DNA from: Euryarchaeota archaeon SCGC AAA252-I15
GTDB lineage: Archaea > Altiarchaeota > Altiarchaeia > IMC4 > SCGC-AAA252-I15
NCBI GenBank assembly: GCA_000402775.1
Contig: AQSC01000040.1
Span: 1 to 17,002, forward strand
DNA length: 17,002 nucleotides
Direction: 5' to 3'
The position numbers were made by a program, and so were the translations under genes. How positions within the stretch are numbered: position 1 is the first letter of the stretch; each line of letters starts with the position of its first letter. Shown here piece after piece: positions 1 to 4,451 of the stretch. The notes below the pieces were generated by a model. That model was not told the DNA's origin. It did no database searches and saw only the letters and a list, made by a program, of their open reading frames with translations.

Positions 1-2
1 AA

Positions 3-152
3 AAAAACATCATTTACGGGTTTCTTAAAGTTCTGCCTGAATTGAAAAAACAGGTGACTTCAGGAGTAATATGTGAATGTGATTTGTGCGGTGAACCATC
101 TAGTAAAAAAATCTGTAAAACTTGCGAGCTTCTCAGTCAACTCTCTTCGTGA
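3..152 (+). CDS. C-terminal fragment of a Ncs6/TtcA-like tRNA 2-thiolation protein
   Basis: An open frame enters from the left edge and stops at 150-152, giving about 49 residues. Its end carries a zinc-finger pattern, C-E-C-x2-C-G followed by I-C-K-x-C-E-L-L. In archaeal Ncs6/CTU1/TtcA-like ATPases (TIGR00269-type proteins) such a C-terminal zinc finger follows the PP-loop domain. These enzymes activate and thiolate tRNA uridine 34 in the cytoplasm. The PP-loop domain lies outside the window, so the call rests on the tail alone. The frame converges with the HxlR gene on the other strand and overlaps its last 16 bases. Confidence 0.65.
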   Translation, partial: KNIIYGFLKVLPELKKQVTSGVICECDLCGEPSSKKICKTCELLSQLSS

Positions 153-562
153 TTAGGGTTTCTCATCTGAGCGCATAATTCGCAGTCGAGGTCGGAGCAG
201 TCGAATGTGTTTTTAGTGCCCCATTTAATTCCGTACTTTTTGAATTCGTCGATTATTGTGCATGCGTCATGTCCTTTTTCGGTTAGTGAGTAGTATACTC
301 GGGGCGGTGTTTGTTTTGAAAAGACTCGCCGTTTCACAATGTTGTCTTTCCCCATCTCTTTGAGTCTTTCAGACAGGACTTTTGCACTAATGTTTGTAAG
401 TCTTTTTTTGATGTCCATGAATCTCAGGCTTTTCTTCTTGCTGTAGAATATTTCCTTGATTATCAGTATCGTCCACCTTTTTCCGAGGATTTTTATTGTG
501 TGTCTGATAGGGCAGAATTCCTCGGGGGATATATCAGTGGGTGGTTTTTTGTGTGAATTCAT
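137..562 (-). CDS. HxlR-family winged-helix transcriptional regulator with a C-terminal Cys cluster
   Basis: This 141-residue protein has the usual HxlR length and layout. The family Cys-Pro motif is at C17 (FCPIRHTIKILGKRW), followed by a winged helix-turn-helix to about residue 95 (RFMDIKKRL, ISAKVLSERLKEM, YYSLTEKGH). HxlR proteins are dimeric DNA-binding regulators that often sense aldehydes, quinones or thiol stress through the N-terminal Cys. Unusually, the C-terminus adds C122, C127 and C130 (C-x4-C-x2-C), with C101 nearby, which could bind metal or form disulfides. The gene diverges from a Cys-bearing minigene and a MerT-like membrane gene, so I infer, without proof, that it controls them in response to a thiol-reactive metal or oxidant. 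The start is ATG at 560-562, about 31 bases from the centre of a TATA palindrome. Confidence 0.9.
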   Translation of the reverse strand: MNSHKKPPTDISPEEFCPIRHTIKILGKRWTILIIKEIFYSKKKSLRFMDIKKRLTNISAKVLSERLKEMGKDNIVKRRVFSKQTPPRVYYSLTEKGHDACTIIDEFKKYGIKWGTKNTFDCSDLDCELCAQMRNPNHEES

Positions 563-646
563 GGTTACTGTAAAGATACTTGACCTTTTAAATATTTAAA
601 TAACTAATTGATATCATGTTGATAAAAGTAACCTGGAGGTGTGACG
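563..646. promoter_or_regulatory. Divergent promoter/operator region between the HxlR gene and the MerT-like unit
   Basis: A perfect palindrome, TTAAATATTTAA (588-599), can act as a TATA box in either direction. It lies about 31 bases from the HxlR start. Candidate operator elements are an inverted pair GGTTACT (563-569) and AGTAACC (628-634), a short dyad TTACtGTAA (565-573) and the palindrome TGATATCA (609-616). HxlR regulators commonly bind dyads beside their own gene, so autoregulation is plausible. A ribosome-binding site, GGAGGTG, lies just before the rightward minigene. Confidence 0.5.
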
Positions 647-667
647 ATGGGACCTGGTTGTTGTTAA
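647..667 (+). CDS. Possible six-residue Cys-containing minigene (MGPGCC)
   Basis: ATG at 647 opens a six-codon frame (MGPGCC, then TAA). A strong GGAGGTG ribosome-binding site ends about five bases upstream, and a GTG at 641 lies in the same frame. It sits between the HxlR promoter and the MerT-like gene. A tandem Cys pair is reminiscent of metal-binding motifs or a regulatory leader peptide. So short a frame could be chance, and nothing shows that the product is stable. The good ribosome-binding site is the main support. Confidence 0.3.
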   Translation: MGPGCC

Positions 668-717
668 AGAATGGATTGAATTTCTAATTTCTTCTTTTTA
701 TTTTTATATGTTTTCAA

Positions 718-888
718 ATGGATTTCAAGGGAATTAAACTGGGATTTAAGGCTGCGATAATCTCGTCAAGCTGTTGCACTCTACCTCTAGCATTTGTGTT
801 GGTGTTTGGTGTTTTGGGTGCTGGGAGCATGACTGCTGCTTTGAAGATTCCGAAATACAAGACTTATTTTATTACCTTGGTCGCCTGA
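718..888 (+). pseudogene. MerT-like small membrane protein, 3' end lost to an IS200/IS605 insertion
   Basis: ATG at 718 opens a 56-codon frame. It starts with a charged MDFKGIKLGFK and then reads AIISSSCCTLPLAFVLVFGVL. The Ser-Ser-x-Cys-Cys-x-x-Pro motif at the head of the first membrane helix resembles MerT-type mercuric ion transporters, where the paired Cys handles the metal. A loop (GSMTAALKIPKYKTYF) follows. The last codons (from about 876) and the TGA at 886 lie inside the left-end hairpin of the insertion element, so the native protein probably ended at or soon after ...TYFIT and continued beyond the insertion. A short frame ending at 1546 (IYFSFFVGF) could be the original tail, but I cannot show that. 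Function is inferred from the Cys motif; other thiol or metal roles are possible. Confidence 0.5.
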
Positions 889-925
889 ATACTGCGGGCT
901 TTTAGCCCGCAGATGAAAGGCGACC
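879..925. repeat. Left-end hairpin of the IS200/IS605 element
   Basis: Two nested stems are visible: outer GGTCGCCT (879-886) with AGGCGACC (918-925), and inner CTGCGGGCT (892-900) with AGCCCGCAG (904-912) around a TTT loop. Y1 transposases recognise subterminal hairpins of this kind in single-stranded DNA. Confidence 0.75.
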
Positions 926-953
926 TTGAATTTCTTGGGTTTCTAATTTTGTT

Positions 954-1008
954 CCATACGGCGGCGCGCCCGCCTTCGGCGGGCCTTTGGAGGGCTGCCG
1001 TATGGAGG
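954..1008 (+). promoter_or_regulatory. Leader stem-loop abutting the tnpA ribosome-binding site
   Basis: CCATACGGCGGC (954-965) pairs with GCTGCCGTATGG (994-1005) with one mismatch. Inside is a second hairpin, GCCCGCC (968-974) with GGCGGGC (978-984). The outer stem ends in the first two bases of the GGAGG ribosome-binding site (1004-1008) of tnpA. In bacterial IS200 a leader hairpin represses tnpA translation. The same role is inferred here from the geometry. Confidence 0.55.
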
Positions 1009-1016
1009 ATGCCAAA

Positions 1017-1472
1017 ATGAATGTGTTTAGCGTGAGCCATGGATGTGGTCAGTGCAGTTTCCATTTGGTGTGGAAACCAAAATACGCGTTTAGTATCTTG
1101 GTGGGTGACGTTAAGAGTGAGTGTGAGCGTGTTTTCCGGGAGGTCGCGGAGGACCGCGGTTTCGTGTTGTTTGCGTTGGAGGTGATGCCTGACCACGTTC
1201 ACGTCTTCGTTGGGTTTCATCCGACGGTGTCAGTAAGTGAGGTATTGCAGGCGTTTAAGGGCGTCAGCGCACGCCGTTTGTTTCAACGGTTCCCGCACCT
1301 GCGCCGCCGCTACTGGGGCGGCCACTTGTGGAGTCGCGGCAAATTCTTTCGCAGCGTCGGCAGCACCACCGACAATGCAGTCAAACACTACATCGAATGC
1401 AGCCAACACGGCTGGCACAAAACCAGCCGCGAACTAGAGGATTTGGATCCAAGACAAACCCGAATAATCTAA
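1017..1472 (+). CDS. tnpA: IS200/IS605-family transposase TnpA (Y1 HUH)
   Basis: From ATG 1017 the product has 151 residues, normal for IS200-type TnpA. It shows the HUH motif (PDHVHVF), the conserved LWSRGKFFRSVG block, and a C-terminal helix with the likely catalytic tyrosine in VKHYIECSQ. The enzyme cuts and joins single-stranded DNA at the element's hairpin ends through a 5'-phosphotyrosine link. An in-frame ATG at 987 would add ten residues, but it lies inside the leader stem. GGAGG at 1004-1008, eight bases before 1017, favours the later start. All the expected motifs are intact, so it may be active. Confidence 0.9.
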   Translation: MNVFSVSHGCGQCSFHLVWKPKYAFSILVGDVKSECERVFREVAEDRGFVLFALEVMPDHVHVFVGFHPTVSVSEVLQAFKGVSARRLFQRFPHLRRRYWGGHLWSRGKFFRSVGSTTDNAVKHYIECSQHGWHKTSRELEDLDPRQTRII

Positions 1473-1495
1473 TACGCCTAACTAACATAAAATAC

Positions 1496-1513
1496 CGCGG
1501 CCTTCAGGCCGCG
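1496..1513. repeat. Right-end hairpin of the IS200/IS605 element
   Basis: CGCGGCCT (1496-1503) and AGGCCGCG (1506-1513) form a perfect 8-bp stem with a two-base loop just after tnpA. It is the counterpart of the left-end hairpin. A T-rich stretch (about 1516-1535) follows and may also end transcription. Confidence 0.7.
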
Positions 1514-1587
1514 AATATTTATTTTTCTTTTTTTGTCGGCTTCTAAACAAACAATTATTATATTACTTTTAATCCAAAGTATTTTTC

Positions 1588-2088
1588 ATGAAGTTGAATA
1601 AAAAGCACGTAATAATACTTTTGTTCGCAATATTCCTGCTTTTCATGGCATTCGCAGTTTCAATTGGAATAGGATACTATTATTTCACAGAATACAATAC
1701 TACTACAACATCCACCTCCACTTCAACCACTTCAACATCAACCACGTCAACCACCACCACCACCACGATCACTTCATCCACTTCAACGACTACCATCACA
1801 ACCTTCAACGTCTGTGAAAACACGCTCGAAGAAACCAAGGAAATTGAGACACGCTGTTACGGAAAACTCAGCGGAGTATACTCAACCCACCCCATGAGGT
1901 CTTATATCACCTATGAACTCGCAAACACGGATAAAGAATTTTATAACAGCGTCCAATCAATAATAAGCGGAGACACCTGCCAATACACCTCCTCCAGAGT
2001 CAGAATCTCGGTAGGCTCCATGGAAACCTGTGAAATACCCCAAAACCTGAAAACAGAAATACCAGCCCAAGAATACACTCAAAGATAA
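1588..2088 (+). CDS. Membrane-anchored protein with Thr/Ser-rich linker and a four-Cys extracellular domain
   Basis: This is a 166-residue protein. Residues 1-6 are basic and about 7-30 form one hydrophobic helix (VIILLFAIFLLFMAFAVSIG), a signal anchor. Roughly residues 38-72 are almost wholly Thr and Ser, a linker common on archaeal cell-surface proteins and a probable O-glycosylation zone. The remaining 90 or so residues form a small domain with four Cys (VCEN, RCYG, TCQY, TCEI), enough for two disulfides outside the membrane. I do not recognise the domain. ATG 1588 lies about 25-30 bases after an AT-rich box (about 1555-1565), which fits a leaderless transcript. It starts just after the IS element, so the element may have altered its upstream region. 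Confidence 0.75.
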   Translation: MKLNKKHVIILLFAIFLLFMAFAVSIGIGYYYFTEYNTTTTSTSTSTTSTSTTSTTTTTTITSSTSTTTITTFNVCENTLEETKEIETRCYGKLSGVYSTHPMRSYITYELANTDKEFYNSVQSIISGDTCQYTSSRVRISVGSMETCEIPQNLKTEIPAQEYTQR

Positions 2089-2131
2089 ATTCAGGCGGCG
2101 GCAGGCTTCTTATAGCGTACTGGATCCGGTT

Positions 2132-2347
2132 TCAGCCAAAATCGCTTTCCAGTTTCTCCCGGTTGGCGGAAGCATTACTTTTAACTGTTCTCTTCACGTC
2201 AGCTGGTTTAAACCTCTTTTTAAATAATTTCTCTTCCAAAGATCCGGTTTTAATATCCTCAAATGTCACATGGAAATTGCCTGCTCCTTCATCCGTTATT
2301 GTTTCACATACGAGTCTTACATCATTTCGGATGCCGGAAGGATTCAC
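2132..2347 (-). CDS. C-terminal part of a frameshifted orphan protein
   Basis: This frame encodes 71 residues from ATG 2347, but it probably continues the gene that begins at 2664. Read upstream without stopping, it gives KVHRFLVVVNPSGIRNDVRLV, a plausible continuation after MMEVKRG in the other frame. The two frames meet at a run of six C on the + strand (2379-2384, G6 in the mRNA). One extra G would restore a single reading frame of 177 residues. The C-terminal half looks like a soluble mixed alpha/beta domain (NFHVTFEDIKTGSLEEKL) ending in a basic tail. I do not recognise the family. Confidence 0.5.
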   Translation of the reverse strand: MNPSGIRNDVRLVCETITDEGAGNFHVTFEDIKTGSLEEKLFKKRFKPADVKRTVKSNASANREKLESDFG

Positions 2348-2664
2348 TACAACGAGGAAACGGTGGACTTTGGGTTCGCCCCCCTTTTAACCTCCATCAT
2401 AGTGTCATAAGGATCTCCAGATCCAACTTTAAAGGCAGAAATCTCCCACGCTTGGAGGGGTCGTGAATTAGGGGATACTACACCGTCAAGCTCATCCCCA
2501 GAAGTCAAAGGCCCTGTTGGAGCGGTGCTGCTTGCTCGTTCTTCAATCTGTGGTATACCATTCGCCTCTGCAAGTTCCTTAACAACCGTTAGATCAGCAT
2601 TCAAATCCGAGTCAGCCTCCAAATCTCTTAAAACCTTGAGACGCTGCTTCTGCTTATGAGCCAT
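2347..2664 (-). CDS. N-terminal part of a frameshifted orphan protein
   Basis: This frame encodes 105 residues from ATG 2664. It starts with a basic helix (MAHKQKQRLKVLRDLEAD) and an acidic, probably flexible segment (residues 20-70), then AWEISAFKVGSGDPYDTMMEVKRG. After the G6 tract it runs out of sense (ANPKSTVSSL) and stops, so the last dozen or so residues are probably out of frame. No signal peptide or membrane helix is visible. The ATG lies about 30 bases from the shared palindromic TATA box at 2691-2700, so the transcript is likely leaderless. The gene is either decayed, phase-variable through the G tract, or affected by a base-calling error. I do not recognise the family. Confidence 0.5.
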   Translation of the reverse strand: MAHKQKQRLKVLRDLEADSDLNADLTVVKELAEANGIPQIEERASSTAPTGPLTSGDELDGVVSPNSRPLQAWEISAFKVGSGDPYDTMMEVKRGANPKSTVSSL

Positions 2665-2690
2665 AACAAATTATGGTCGATTATTCTCTT

Positions 2691-2700
2691 AAAATATTTT
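2691..2700. promoter_or_regulatory. Palindromic TATA box serving two divergent genes
   Basis: AAAATATTTT is its own reverse complement. It lies about 31 bases from the leftward start at 2664 and about 31 bases from the rightward start at 2727. This spacing suits leaderless transcription both ways and supports ATG 2727 over an in-frame upstream ATG at 2673. Confidence 0.55.
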
Positions 2701-2726
2701 TATCCCCTGATTCAATAAGCATTATT

Positions 2727-2876
2727 ATGGGAAAGTGTCCATTCTGCGAATCCGAAGTCTCCCTCGATACCGTGAAAACCGAGAGGAAGGGTGCAGGAAT
2801 CCTCAAACAAGAGATATTGTACTCTTGCCCCAGCTGCGACAAAATCCTCGGATTCAGCCGCGGAAAATTCGGTTGA
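2727..2876 (+). CDS. Small archaeal zinc-ribbon protein
   Basis: This 49-residue protein has two CxxC knuckles, C4-x2-C7 (KCPFCESEV) and C34-x2-C37 (SCPSCDKIL). Together they form a classic four-Cys zinc ribbon, with a basic middle (KTERKGAGILKQE) that could contact nucleic acid or protein. I have the impression that similar short single zinc ribbons are widespread among archaea without assigned function. The start at 2727 is preferred because the TATA box at 2691-2700 would lie downstream of the alternative ATG at 2673. It diverges from the frameshifted orphan gene. The role is unknown. Confidence 0.75.
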   Translation: MGKCPFCESEVSLDTVKTERKGAGILKQEILYSCPSCDKILGFSRGKFG

Positions 2877-2996
2877 AAAAACATTATAAACAAATGTTTG
2901 CAGGGGAAAAGTGAGCCGCCTATGACAGCAGACACACCCCTATCCTTCTAAGACGGCTTTCCACCATCTCCCCCCCTTAAAAGAAAAAGGGGTTTT
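2877..2996. other. Intergenic stretch with a TATA-like box and possible short transcript
   Basis: CATTATAAAC (about 2883-2890) resembles an archaeal TATA box. About 30 bases on is a nine-codon frame (2922-2951, MTADTPLSF), and AGCCG and CGGCT segments around it could pair. This may be a minigene or a small RNA. It carries no C/D-box signature, and chance is a serious alternative. Confidence 0.2.
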
Positions 2997-3019
2997 GACG
3001 GACCCACTTGGATTCGAAG
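2997..3019 (-). pseudogene. Degenerate tRNA 3' end fragment
   Basis: On the minus strand this reads TTCGAATCC-AAG-TGGGTCC. It matches the T-loop, T-stem and acceptor of the intact tRNA-Arg at 3217 in 17 of 19 bases by my count. The 5' half of the T stem is not complementary, so it cannot be a functional tRNA end. It lies about 200 bases beyond the intact gene and mirrors the 5' fragment at 3452-3472. Confidence 0.6.
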
Positions 3020-3158
3020 AACCTTTTTCTTTCTTCTCGAAGAAAGAATGTGGCGGACTTGATGTCCGACACACACCCGAACCGAAGGTTCGGCTGTGAA
3101 ACGTTCACGAAAAAGAAAGAAGGACTAATAACTTCAATTAATTAACTCCTCGTTGCTG
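3020..3158. other. Hairpin-rich non-coding spacer
   Basis: There is no convincing gene. Three hairpins are visible: TCTTTCTTC/GAAGAAAGA (about 3029-3048), CGGAC/GTCCG (about 3055-3069) and CCGAACC/GGTTCGG (about 3078-3094). The first resembles the CTTTCTTT/AAAGAAAG hairpin at 3415-3441 on the other side of the tRNA. Confidence 0.4.
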
Positions 3159-3215
3159 GGTCATCGAGCCTAAAGGCGAAGATGGCCCCTTTGATGAACC
3201 TTTATTAAAGGTTCG
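3159..3215 (-). repeat. Second copy of the tRNA-Arg intron core
   Basis: This segment aligns without gaps to the tRNA intron at 3280-3336 over 57 bases, with 45 matches by my count. It starts two bases beyond the 3' end of the tRNA. The stem GGTCATC/GATGGCC is kept, and GAACCTTT/AAAGGTTC (3196-3214) forms a perfect hairpin next to the mature tRNA end. It has no flanking exons, so it is a displaced or duplicated intron copy that may now act as a 3' processing or terminator structure. Confidence 0.65.
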
Positions 3216-3216
3216 T

Positions 3217-3376
3217 CGGACCCGCTGGGATTCGAACCCAAGTCCCGAGGTGACTCCGGAATTTTTCCTGGTTTCACCAGGTCATCGAACCGTAAGGGGA
3301 AGATGACCTTTTTGATGAAACTTTAGTAAATTTTCCGCCGAAGCCCCGGAGGATATCCAAGCTACCCCACGGGCCC
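3217..3376 (-). tRNA. tRNA-Arg (anticodon UCG) with a bulge-helix-bulge intron
   Basis: On the minus strand, exon 1 is 3376-3338 and exon 2 is 3251-3217, together 74 bases. The acceptor GGGCCCG pairs with CGGGTCC (one G-T), and the discriminator is G with no encoded CCA. The D stem is GGG/CCT with A14. The anticodon stem CGGGG/CCTCG holds loop CTTCGGA, anticodon TCG, which reads arginine CGA. The variable loop is four bases and the T arm is TTGGG-TTCGAAT-CCCAG. The intron sits between positions 37 and 38, the canonical archaeal site. The anticodon would read CGG (Pro) if the loop were shifted by one, but the stem pairing and splice geometry support TCG. Confidence 0.85.
3252..3337 (-). other. 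86-base tRNA intron with bulge-helix-bulge motif
   Basis: The splice motif is textbook. Outer helix CGGGG/CCTCG, central 4-bp helix CTTC/GGAG, three-base bulges GGC and TCA, inner helix GGAA/TTCC. Cleavage after the second base of each bulge gives the mature loop CTTCGGA. The intron folds further through GGTCATC/GATGACC and CTGGT/ACCAG. Archaeal splicing endonuclease cuts such motifs. I see no homing endonuclease or guide-RNA boxes in it. Confidence 0.8.
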
Positions 3377-3414
3377 AACCTGTTTTTTTTTGATTCTTTC
3401 TTTTCCGGGCGCGA

Positions 3415-3441
3415 TTTTCTTTCTTTTTGAAAGAAAGAAAA
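3415..3441. repeat. Perfect 12-bp hairpin upstream of the tRNA
   Basis: TTTTCTTTCTTT and AAAGAAAGAAAA pair perfectly around TTG. The hairpin separates the intact tRNA from the duplicate 5' fragment. Its role is unknown; a terminator or a scar of rearrangement are possible. Confidence 0.5.
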
Positions 3442-3451
3442 GGGTGCTAGA

Positions 3452-3472
3452 CAAGCTACCCCACGGGCCCAA
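3452..3472 (-). pseudogene. Duplicate tRNA-Arg 5' end (21-bp direct repeat)
   Basis: CAAGCTACCCCACGGGCCCA plus one A is identical to 3358-3378. It covers the acceptor strand, positions 8-9, part of the D arm and two flanking bases. Past it the sequence diverges at once, so only the 5' end of a second tRNA-Arg remains. The offset to the intact gene is 94 bases. Confidence 0.75.
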
Positions 3473-3660
3473 TTGTATTTTGTTTTGGTTTTATCTTTTG
3501 TGTGGTTTCGTATTTATCTGAATGTTTTTTGTTTTTTTAGGTTTGGGAAACCAGGTTTCCTCGTAAATCAGCTTAAATGGAACCTTCCTCACCGGGTGTT
3601 TCTACAAAGATTCGATAGAAAATAATAATTTCCCACATTTTTTTAGTACTCCAAATTCAT
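3473..3660. other. T-rich spacer without a recognisable gene
   Basis: The stretch is T-rich on the + strand and A-rich on the minus strand upstream of the tRNA copies, so it may hold the tRNA promoter. The only clear structure is an inverted repeat GGAAACC/GGTTTCC (3545-3559) with a one-base centre. Confidence 0.35.
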
Positions 3661-3667
3661 TAGGTTT

Positions 3668-3790
3668 AACAAAAGCGGGTAAACGAAGTTTCCGACCGAA
3701 GGGGGTGGAGATTTCCAGGGGTGCAGGACACCCTTCTGCTGCTACAATACACTGTACGGGGAGGGAGATGGGGGGTTCATCCGCTTTTCC
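3668..3790 (+). repeat. Folded repeat copy E1 (divergent)
   Basis: The 5' motif is AAC-AAAAGC-GGGTAAACG (3668-3685). The 3' end, GGTTCATCCGCTTTTCC (3774-3790), is complementary to it in about 12 of 15 positions. Inside is a hairpin GGGTG/CACCC (3719-3733). Upstream, GTTTAAC (3664-3670) fits the RYYYAAC pattern of an integron attC R box, but the 3' end lacks GTTRRRY. It is related to the copies at 12522, 12958 and 13624 and abuts the stop of the orphan gene on the minus strand. Confidence 0.45.
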
Positions 3791-3803
3791 AGTGATTTCT
3801 TAT

Positions 3804-4328
3804 TTAGGGTTTAGGGGCTACCCTTGTCAGGACACCATCTACTCCAGCGAGCATTTTCTCTTTTTTTGCGACACGATCTTCAAGATTCTGCATACTACTA
3901 CTTTCAAACATCTGCCCGAGGCCTGAAACCATCTTGAGCGGGAACAATTCAGTTATCTTTCCGAGGGCATCCGCTCCTTTCAGCGCTTCAGGCTTGACCC
4001 TAAACAGGGTGGCATCTCCCTCTTGACCTCTCACTCCCGCATCCGTTTCCTCAAAATCTAATCCCATAACCGTAAAGGCCCGCTGGTAGAGTTCTAACAT
4101 CTCATCACCAGCGTCGCTATTGTGCACCACCAGCACCTGAAACCCTGTTATTTCAGAGATTCCTCCCCCCTGCTCTTGGTATCTCACATTCGCATCGATT
4201 ATGCCGTTTGGTATCGCAAATCCCCTATCATCCATGAGATTGGTTTTAGAGTTTTCCACCAAACTAGGGTTACGCCAGATTTCGCCCTCAGGGGCTTCTC
4301 CACGTTGGACTACCTCCTTTTCTACCAT
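3804..4328 (-). CDS. Orphan soluble protein of unknown function
   Basis: From ATG 4328 the product has 174 residues; a TTG at 4343 would add five. ATG 4328 is favoured because the TATA-like box GTATATTTAT (complement of 4361-4370) lies 33-42 bases upstream. No signal peptide or membrane helix is visible. The middle alternates strands and helices (ISEITGFQVLVVHNSDAGDEMLELYQRAFTVM would fit a small alpha/beta fold), and a charged helix (MQNLEDRVAKKEKML) lies near the end. I do not recognise a family or catalytic motif. The gene stands alone between the folded repeat E1 at its 3' side and a strong hairpin (4390-4418) at its 5' side, so it may be accessory DNA. Confidence 0.65.
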   Translation of the reverse strand: MVEKEVVQRGEAPEGEIWRNPSLVENSKTNLMDDRGFAIPNGIIDANVRYQEQGGGISEITGFQVLVVHNSDAGDEMLELYQRAFTVMGLDFEETDAGVRGQEGDATLFRVKPEALKGADALGKITELFPLKMVSGLGQMFESSSMQNLEDRVAKKEKMLAGVDGVLTRVAPKP

Positions 4329-4360
4329 CTTATCAGTTAACAATTATGCATCCGCTCCTA

Positions 4361-4370
4361 ATAAATATAC
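4361..4370 (-). promoter_or_regulatory. TATA-like box for the orphan gene at 3804-4328
   Basis: GTATATTTAT on the minus strand would place transcription start near 4340, leaving a leader of about a dozen bases before ATG 4328. Confidence 0.4.
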
Positions 4371-4389
4371 TCAACTTGCAGATAACAAC

Positions 4390-4418
4390 AATTAAACGCA
4401 CTTTTTGTGCGTTTAATT
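4390..4418. terminator. Perfect 12-bp hairpin, probable terminator of the mscS operon
   Basis: AATTAAACGCAC (4390-4401) and GTGCGTTTAATT (4407-4418) pair perfectly around TTTTT. It lies about 35 bases past the stop of the leftward membrane gene at 4452 and before the promoter of the next leftward gene. It is the obvious structure to separate the two units. Confidence 0.45.
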
Positions 4419-4451
4419 TGTCGGTTTTCGGGTTATTGGATACCCTTTTTT

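Larger units (their letters stand above)
876..1520 (+). mobile_element. IS200/IS605-family element carrying only tnpA
   Basis: The element is bounded by subterminal hairpins (879-925 and 1496-1513) and encodes a Y1 HUH transposase, the standard layout of an IS200-type single-strand transposon. There is no tnpB. TTAC immediately 5' (872-875) matches the kind of tetranucleotide after which this family inserts. The left boundary is therefore put at 876. The right boundary, about 1515-1525, is an estimate because this family makes no target duplication. The element is richer in G+C than the DNA around it and lies in the MerT-like gene. Confidence 0.75.

Noticed and set aside
864..1437. Several open frames overlapping tnpA on both strands
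   Set aside because: They are shadows of the G+C-rich transposase gene, with no family features and no start signals.
2673..2726. N-terminal extension of the zinc-ribbon protein
   Set aside because: It would start upstream of the palindromic TATA box, and the extra residues are unlike a zinc ribbon.
3252..3337. C/D-box guide RNA inside the tRNA intron
   Set aside because: A TGATGA-like sequence is on the opposite strand to the tRNA, and no CTGA D box is present in the intron.
3217..3376. tRNA-Pro with anticodon CGG
   Set aside because: This needs a one-base shift of the anticodon loop. The stem CGGGG/CCTCG, the 4-bp central helix and the three-base bulges fit only the TCG (Arg) reading.
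3705..3926. 73-codon frame on the + strand
   Set aside because: It covers a folded repeat and the antisense end of the orphan gene, has low-complexity composition and no promoter or ribosome-binding site.
4390..4418. Another copy of the folded repeat (contains AAACG and CGTTT)
   Set aside because: It is a simple perfect hairpin without the AAC-six-GGGTAAACG block or inner hairpins, and its position fits a terminator.
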